Shown piece by piece: positions 59,036 to 64,000 of a DNA stretch of 64,000 bases (its first letter is position 1; the number at the start of each line of letters is the position of its first letter). Below the pieces are notes generated by a model. That model was not told the DNA's origin, did no database searches, and saw only the letters and a list, made by a program, of their open reading frames with translations. Both the position numbers and the translations under genes were made by a program. The stretch is from Prado023 sp963788325 (GTDB taxonomy: Bacteria > Actinomycetota > Actinomycetes > S36-B12 > CAIYMF01), in contig CAWBGJ010000003.1 in assembly GCA_963788325.1 (NCBI GenBank), positions 62,001 through 126,000 on the forward strand, written 5' to 3'.

Positions 59036-61555
59036 ATGCGTGCACCACTGAGTTGGATCCGCGAGTACGTCGACGTCCCGGCCGACCAGGGCGGACGCGA
59101 CGTCGCTGCCCGCCTGATCAGCGCCGGCCTCGAGGTCGAGACGGTCGAGGTGCTCGGTGCCGAGGTCACCGGGCCACTGGTCGTCGGCCAGGTGAACTCC
59201 GTCGAGGAGCTCACCGAGTTCAAGAAGCCGATCCGGTTCTGCCGGGTCGAGGTCGGCGCCGGCAACGGCGAGATCGTCGAGGGCGCCACCACCAGCGAGC
59301 GGGGCATCATCTGCGGCGCGCGCAACTTCGCCGCCGGTGACCTGGTCGTCGTGGCGCTGCCCGGGGCGGTGCTTCCCGGCGGGTTCGCCATCGCCAGTCG
59401 ATCCACCTACGGCCGGGTCTCCGACGGGATGATCGCCTCCGAGCGTGAGCTGGCGCTCGGGGAGGACCACGACGGCATCATCGTGCTGCCGCCGGGGTCG
59501 GCTGATCCGGGTGCCTCGGGCTACGAGGTCCTCGGCCTCGGCGACGAGGTCCTCGACATAGCGGTCACCCCCGATCGGGGCTACGCGCTGAGCATCCGGG
59601 GGGTCGCGCGCGAGGTCGCGACCGCCTACGGGCTGCCGTTCGCCGATCCGGCGCTCGTCGATCCGGAGTCCCTCCTGCCCGAGCCATCGGGGGAGGAGCC
59701 GCACGGCGCGTCCATCACCGACCCCACCGCGGCCGACCGGTTCGTGCTGCGCTCGATCGCCGGGCTGGACCCGACTGCCCCGAGCCCGCAGTGGATGCGC
59801 CGTCGACTGGTGGCGGCCGGGATGCGACCCATCTCGTTGGCCGTGGACGTCACCAACTACGTCATGCTCGAGCTCGGCCAGCCGCTGCACGCCTTCGACC
59901 GGGCGAAGCTCTCCGGGCCGCTGACGGTCCGCAGGGCGACCACGGGGGAGCCCCTCGAGACCCTCGACCACGTGAAGCGCACGCTGGATGCCGACGACAT
60001 CGTCGTCGCCGAGCCCCGCGGGCCGCTGGCCCTGGCCGGCACCATGGGCGGCTTGGAGTCCGAGATCGATGCCGCGTCGCACTCTGTGGCCATCGAGGCA
60101 GTGCACTTCTCCGCCCAGGCGGTCGCGGCCCAGTCGCGCCGGCACAAGTTGTCCAGCGAGGCATCCCGGCGCTTCGAGCGGGGTGTGGACCCGGAACTGC
60201 CGGCCATCGCCTCAGCCCGCGCCGCGGCCCTGCTCATCGAATGGGGCGGGGCCACATACGTGGGCACGCGACGTGTCGATGCAGTGCAGGCGCCGAGCAG
60301 GATCCCGATGCCCGCCGACCTGCCCGCCCGAGTGTGCGGCCTGGGGATCGCAGATGGGCGCAGCGTCGAGCGCCTGGAGTCGATCGGGGCCACTGTCGAG
60401 GTCGCCGACCGACACCTGCTGGTTACCGCGCCCACCTGGCGGCCGGATCTGACCGACCCGTTCGACCTGGTCGAGGAGGTCATCCGCCTCGAGGGGTACG
60501 AGAACCTGCCCGCGACCCTGCCGCGGGTTCCGTCCGGCTATGGCCTCACGTCCAGCCAGCGCCAGCGCCGTCGGGCCGGGCGGGCCTTGGCTGCCTCAGG
60601 CCTGGTCGAGGTCCTGAACTACCCGTTCCTCGGACGTCTCGAACTCGACGCCCTCGGGATCCCGGCGCAGGACCCGCGCGGAGCCCTCGTCGAGTTGGCC
60701 AACCCGTTGTCCGACGAGGCCCCGTACCTGCGCACCACGCTGCTGCCCGGGCTGGTGGCGACAGCCCGGCGCAACCTGAGCCGGGGGGCCGCGCAGGTGG
60801 CCCTGTCGGAGGTCGGGCTGGTCTTCCGCGGATCCGCTATGGGCTCCACGGGGGCGCCACCGCGACCGTCGGTGTCCGGTCGGCCCACCGACGCGGAGCT
60901 GGCGGCGCTTCGGGCCCTGCTCCCGGACCAGCCGAGGCACGCCGCAGGGATCCTGGCGGGCGAGCGCACCCGGTCCGGCTGGTGGGGCGCGGGTCGGGCC
61001 GCCGACTGGTCCGATGCCCTCGGGATCGTGCGGGAGCTCGCAGACGAGCTGGGGGTGGGGATCGACGTCGAAGCCGGTGCTCTTGCGCCGTGGCACCCCG
61101 GACGGTGCGCAGCCATCTCGGTGGCTGGCGCTGTGATCGGGCACGCCGGCGAGCTGCACCCGCGGGTGGTCGATGCACTGGGCCTGCCCGCGCGCACGGT
61201 GGCCTTCGAGGTGGACCTTGACGCGCTGCTGGCGGCAGCGCCGCAGGCAGCGGCGGCTCCCGTCTTCTCGACCATGCCGGTGGCCAAGGAGGACCTCGCT
61301 GTGGTTGTGGCGCAGGACGTGCCCGCCGAGGCCGTGCGACGGGCGCTGATCGAGGGCGGGGGCGAGCTCCTGGAGAGCGTGCGCCTGTTCGACACCTATG
61401 CCGGCGAGCAGGTGGGGCCGGGACGGATCTCCCTGGCGTTCGCGCTGCGGCTGCGTGCCCCGGACCGGACCCTGTCGGCAGCCGAGGTGGCACAGGTGCG
61501 CGCAGACGCCCTGGCCGCCGCGGAGCAGCAGTGCGGTGCGGTGCTGCGGGCCTGA
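59036..61555 (+). CDS. pheT: Phenylalanine-tRNA ligase, beta subunit
   Basis: An 839-residue subunit with the standard domains: EMAP-like tRNA-binding domain (about 40-150, VVGQVNSVEELTEFKKPIRFC), B3/4 editing domain (about 215-385, with SSEASRRFERGVDPEL), B5 domain, catalytic-like core and C-terminal FDX-ACB anticodon-binding domain (about 745-838). The heterotetramer with PheS charges tRNA-Phe. No frame problems despite its 2.5 kb length. After it, 61556-61632 holds only the promoter of the next gene. Confidence 0.96.
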   Translation: MRAPLSWIREYVDVPADQGGRDVAARLISAGLEVETVEVLGAEVTGPLVVGQVNSVEELTEFKKPIRFCRVEVGAGNGEIVEGATTSERGIICGARNFAAGDLVVVALPGAVLPGGFAIASRSTYGRVSDGMIASERELALGEDHDGIIVLPPGSADPGASGYEVLGLGDEVLDIAVTPDRGYALSIRGVAREVATAYGLPFADPALVDPESLLPEPSGEEPHGASITDPTAADRFVLRSIAGLDPTAPSPQWMRRRLVAAGMRPISLAVDVTNYVMLELGQPLHAFDRAKLSGPLTVRRATTGEPLETLDHVKRTLDADDIVVAEPRGPLALAGTMGGLESEIDAASHSVAIEAVHFSAQAVAAQSRRHKLSSEASRRFERGVDPELPAIASARAAALLIEWGGATYVGTRRVDAVQAPSRIPMPADLPARVCGLGIADGRSVERLESIGATVEVADRHLLVTAPTWRPDLTDPFDLVEEVIRLEGYENLPATLPRVPSGYGLTSSQRQRRRAGRALAASGLVEVLNYPFLGRLELDALGIPAQDPRGALVELANPLSDEAPYLRTTLLPGLVATARRNLSRGAAQVALSEVGLVFRGSAMGSTGAPPRPSVSGRPTDAELAALRALLPDQPRHAAGILAGERTRSGWWGAGRAADWSDALGIVRELADELGVGIDVEAGALAPWHPGRCAAISVAGAVIGHAGELHPRVVDALGLPARTVAFEVDLDALLAAAPQAAAAPVFSTMPVAKEDLAVVVAQDVPAEAVRRALIEGGGELLESVRLFDTYAGEQVGPGRISLAFALRLRAPDRTLSAAEVAQVRADALAAAEQQCGAVLRA

Positions 61556-61632
61556 CTCGTCGGCTGGCCGCAGGGTGGGCGCCCGGGGAGCACACGCTGC
61601 GGGTGCACCACGGGCGCGCCTAGACTCCCCGA

Positions 61633-62199
61633 GTGGCCGGGAACTCTGTGTGGGACGAGTTCGAGTATGACCCGCGCAACTCGCAGAACGGCCCCCTGCG
61701 CGCCTCGGACGCCGACCGTGATGTGCTCCACCGCGTGCTCGGTGGGGCCTACGCTGACGGGCGGCTGACGCGCGAGGAGTTCGATGAGCGCAGCGAGGCC
61801 GTCCTGGCCGCGCGGACGCTGGGTGAGCTGCCCGGCTTGCTGGCCGACCTCATCCCGGTAGCGGGGGCCCCGGCTCGCCGCGCGACCAGCGCCGAGAATG
61901 CGGCCGCACTGCAGGCCCGTGCGCTGGCGGCCTACCGGTCCGACGTCCGGGAGGCAGCGTGGGGCTTCCTGTCCGCCTCGATCATCTGCTGGGTGATCTG
62001 GGGGGCTACCTCCGGGGGCGAGGCCTTCCCCTGGCCCGTGTTCGTCATGCTCGGGACGGGCCTGCACGTGCTGCGCCTGCTCGTCATGCGCGCCGACCAG
62101 GTCGAGGAGCAGCGCAAGCGGCTCGAGAGCAAGGACCGCAAGGCGCTGGCCAAGCGGCAGCGCCGTGAGTGGGAGTCGGGCGGCGACGGCGCCGCCTGA
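61633..62199 (+). CDS. DUF1707 and 2TM-domain membrane protein
   Basis: A 188-residue protein. The DUF1707 (SHOCT-like) region (about 22-80) reads RASDADRDVLHRVLGGAYADGRLTREEFDERSEAVLAARTLGELPGLLADL; a two-TM segment (about 112-155) and a basic coiled C-terminus follow. Such proteins are common actinobacterial membrane proteins of unknown role. GTG 61633 is 6 bases after -10 TAGACT (61621-61626). Confidence 0.85.
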   Translation: MAGNSVWDEFEYDPRNSQNGPLRASDADRDVLHRVLGGAYADGRLTREEFDERSEAVLAARTLGELPGLLADLIPVAGAPARRATSAENAAALQARALAAYRSDVREAAWGFLSASIICWVIWGATSGGEAFPWPVFVMLGTGLHVLRLLVMRADQVEEQRKRLESKDRKALAKRQRREWESGGDGAA

Positions 62200-62299
62200 C
62201 CGGACGCGGGGTGGCCGCGGCGGGCGTCACCCGATTCCGCTGCGGGCCAGCGCCTCTTGCCAGCGTTCCCAGTGCCCCCGGCGCCCGGTCACGCCCTGG

Positions 62300-63142
62300 T
62301 CAGGCGCTGACCGGCGTCTGCGGTCCGGTCGCCGAGACACGCCTGCGCCCGATCGGGCGCAGGAACAGCCACGTGGTGATCCCCACGTAGGCCGCCCAGA
62401 TGCCGACCTCAAGAACGGTCATCGCCGGTCGGAATCCGAGGATGCCGCGCAGCACCGACCCGTACCAGGAGTCCGCCGGGATGGTCGAGGAGACATCGAA
62501 GGCCAGGTTGTCCTCGCCGGGCAGGACTCCGACCTCCTGAAGCTCGTGGACGCCGTAGGCCAGCACGCCGGCCGCGACCAGGATCAGCAGGAGGCCGGTG
62601 TAGCGGAAGAACTTCGACAGGTCGATCCGGACCGCGCCCCGGTACAGAAGGAAGCCGGCCACGGCCGAGGTCGCCAGGCCGAGGAGCAGGCCGAGCACCG
62701 GGGCGAGGCCGACCCCGCCGCTGCCCGTCAGGGAGAAGAAGAACACCGCGGTCTCCAGACCCTCGCGGGCCACGGAGGCGAACGCCATGGCCGCCACGGC
62801 TCCGACGCCCATGCTGAACGCGCGGTCCAGGCCGCTGCGCAGGTCGGTGGCGATGGTCCGGCTCGCGGACTTCATCCAGAAGATCATCCAGGTGACCAGC
62901 CCCACGGCCAGGATCGACATGATGCCGGCGAAGAGCTCCTCGGCAGGCTCCGACAGGGCGGAACTCGTCAGGTTCAGGATCGCCGCGACGCCCACCGATA
63001 TCGCCACCGCGGCGCCGACGCCCGCCCAGACGAACGGCAGCGCCTCGCGGCGATCGGTCTTGACCAGGTAGGCGACCAGGATGCTGACGATCAGGGCTGC
63101 TTCGAGGCCCTCGCGCAGTCCGATCAGGTAGGTGGCGAGCAT
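62300..63142 (-). CDS. efeU: FTR1-family iron permease (EfeU-like)
   Basis: A 280-residue membrane permease with seven hydrophobic helices and the two iron-binding REGLE motifs, LREGLEAAL (residues about 8-16) and AREGLETAV (about 125-133). It imports iron, in many bacteria together with EfeO and EfeB; neither is adjacent here, though a DyP peroxidase of the EfeB superfamily lies at 10099. AGGAG precedes the ATG on the minus strand. The promoter is covered by two iron boxes, so expression should rise on iron starvation. Confidence 0.93.
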   Translation of the reverse strand: MLATYLIGLREGLEAALIVSILVAYLVKTDRREALPFVWAGVGAAVAISVGVAAILNLTSSALSEPAEELFAGIMSILAVGLVTWMIFWMKSASRTIATDLRSGLDRAFSMGVGAVAAMAFASVAREGLETAVFFFSLTGSGGVGLAPVLGLLLGLATSAVAGFLLYRGAVRIDLSKFFRYTGLLLILVAAGVLAYGVHELQEVGVLPGEDNLAFDVSSTIPADSWYGSVLRGILGFRPAMTVLEVGIWAAYVGITTWLFLRPIGRRRVSATGPQTPVSA

Positions 63143-63176
63143 GGGGAGCTCCTCTGCTGGGCTCCGAGGAGCTTGG

Positions 63177-63219
63177 ATAGGTGAGGCAACCCTAACTAAG
63201 GATCACCTAAGTCTGTCAA
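63177..63219 (-). promoter_or_regulatory. efeU promoter with two overlapping DtxR/IdeR iron boxes
   Basis: Read on the minus strand: -35 TTGACA (63214-63219) and -10 TAGGGT (63189-63194), spacer 19. Box 1, TTAGGGTTGCCTCACCTAT (63177-63195), matches the 19-base consensus TTAGGTTAGCCTAACCTAA at 15 positions; box 2, TTAGGTGATCCTTAGTTAG (63192-63210), matches at 13. Together they cover the -10 and spacer, as in DtxR/IdeR-repressed iron uptake genes. Confidence 0.8.
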
Positions 63220-63318
63220 TTCCGGCTCGTGTCCGGAGTCGACGAGGCCTCGTGCCCTACCCTCGGGAGCACAGGCACCGGCTCGCAGCGCCGGTGACGT
63301 ACGCCCACGGAGGCCGTC

Positions 63319-64000
63319 ATGAACGATCTGCCCGTCGCCCTGGTCACCGGGGCCAGCAGGGGGATCGGCCGGTTCGTGGCCGAGGACCTGCTCGGACACG
63401 GCTGGCGCGTCGCGGCGCTGGCCCGGGATGCCGACGCGCTGGCGGGGCTGGCCGCCGACTCCGAGCCGGAGCGCGTCCTCCCGCTGGTGGCCGACGTCAC
63501 TGATGGCCCGGCGATAGCGCAGGCGTGTGCGGCGCTCGCCGCCCTCTGGGCTGTTCCCGACCTCGTGGTCGCCAACGCGGGGGCGCTGAGCGCCGTGGGC
63601 CCGACCTGGGACACGGACCCCGACGCGTGGTGGCACGACTTCGAGGTCAACGTGCGCGGTGTCTACACCACCCTGCGCGACACTGTGCCGGCCATGATCT
63701 CCCGCGGAAGCGGTCGGGTCGTGGTCCTGGCCTCGGGGATGGGTCGGTTCCCGGCGCCGTACTCGTCGGCCTACGGCGCCAGCAAGGCGGCGGTCATGCA
63801 CCTGACCGCCTCGCTGGCTGAGGAACTCGCCGGCACAGGCGTCAGCGCGTTCGCGATCAGCCCCGGCATGGTGCGCACCGACATGACCAGATGGCCCGAT
63901 GCCCTGCTCATGCACCGACCCGACCTGACCGACCTCCCCGACTCGGCCTACCTGCCGGCCTCGGCGGCCGCCGACCTCATCCGCGATCTGGCCAGTGGGC
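63319..64000 (+). CDS. Short-chain dehydrogenase/reductase (SDR), 3' end outside window
   Basis: The first 227 codons of a classical SDR. Visible: cofactor motif TGASRGIG (residues about 11-18), the NAG structural motif in VVANAGAL, the catalytic Ser of LASGMG and Tyr-x3-Lys in SAYGASKAAV, and PGMVRTDM after the catalytic site. The substrate is unknown. GGAGG lies 5 bases before the ATG. The stop codon lies beyond position 64000. Confidence 0.9.
   Translation, partial: MNDLPVALVTGASRGIGRFVAEDLLGHGWRVAALARDADALAGLAADSEPERVLPLVADVTDGPAIAQACAALAALWAVPDLVVANAGALSAVGPTWDTDPDAWWHDFEVNVRGVYTTLRDTVPAMISRGSGRVVVLASGMGRFPAPYSSAYGASKAAVMHLTASLAEELAGTGVSAFAISPGMVRTDMTRWPDALLMHRPDLTDLPDSAYLPASAAADLIRDLASG

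Overview
The window is GC-rich DNA from an actinobacterium (Actinomycetota). The evidence is the gene content: a CsoR copper repressor, acVLRF1, DUF1844 beside infC, DUF3159, a DUF1707 protein, a rib/his block in actinobacterial order, iron boxes of the DtxR/IdeR type, and many genes whose -10 element sits 6 to 8 bases before a GTG or ATG start, as in leaderless transcription. No rRNA, tRNA or CRISPR array was recognised by eye. The species cannot be named from the sequence alone.

Layout. 1-2155 (minus): the N-terminus of a copper P-type ATPase, csoR with a textbook operator, a secreted carboxypeptidase-regulatory-like protein and a DUF2277 gene. 2379-7143 (plus): DUF2804 and a two-gene heterodimeric ABC exporter. 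7180-14508: an epimerase, DUF3159, a periplasmic copper chaperone plus Tat-exported DyP peroxidase operon, TerC, and a glycerol-1-phosphate-dehydrogenase-like protein paired with a HAD phosphatase. 14741-19653: a fatty-acid oxidation operon (fadA, fadB, TetR) followed by the peptidyl-tRNA hydrolase acVLRF1. 19783-24287: a K+ channel operon, a thioesterase, an RDD protein and an M15-like domain protein. 24412-25808: a damaged insertion sequence. 25956-31339: a DEAD-box helicase, an alpha/beta hydrolase, and a response regulator / histidine kinase / GerMN lipoprotein operon. 31377-38572: P450, CBS protein, small-molecule kinase, hisN, a transglycosylase-like protein, rsgA and aroA. 38611-45614: yedK, rpe, ribD-ribE-ribBA-ribH, hisE, hisG. 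45624-50213 (minus): a secreted subtilase with a C-terminal tandem tryptophan-pentad tail, then a multi-TM sensor kinase and a response regulator. 50396-64000: an AccD/AccA-like carboxyltransferase, SseB, DUF1844, infC-rpmI-rplT-rRNA methylase, a SulP transporter, pheS-pheT, a DUF1707 protein, an EfeU iron permease with tandem iron boxes, and a truncated SDR gene.

How the parts work together. Two metal circuits are visible. The first is copper: the csoR-copA operon, plus a CsoR-like palindrome at the start of the PCuAC/DyP transcript. The second is iron: efeU under two overlapping iron boxes. The fad operon carries a perfect 12-bp palindrome between its -35 and -10 elements and ends with its own TetR gene, which suggests autoregulation. 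The subtilase/kinase/regulator block is the best candidate for a poorly described system: a secreted protease with 21 tryptophan-ended pentapeptides and a structured 5' leader, co-oriented with a two-component pair.

Caution on sequence quality. At least nine genes carry single-base frameshifts (ABC exporter, RDD, M15-like, transposase, alpha/beta hydrolase, transglycosylase, carboxyltransferase, infC, rpmI). infC and rpmI together carry at least seven indels within about 500 bases, although IF3 is essential in bacteria. These are more likely assembly errors than real pseudogenes, and the frames described here are reconstructions.
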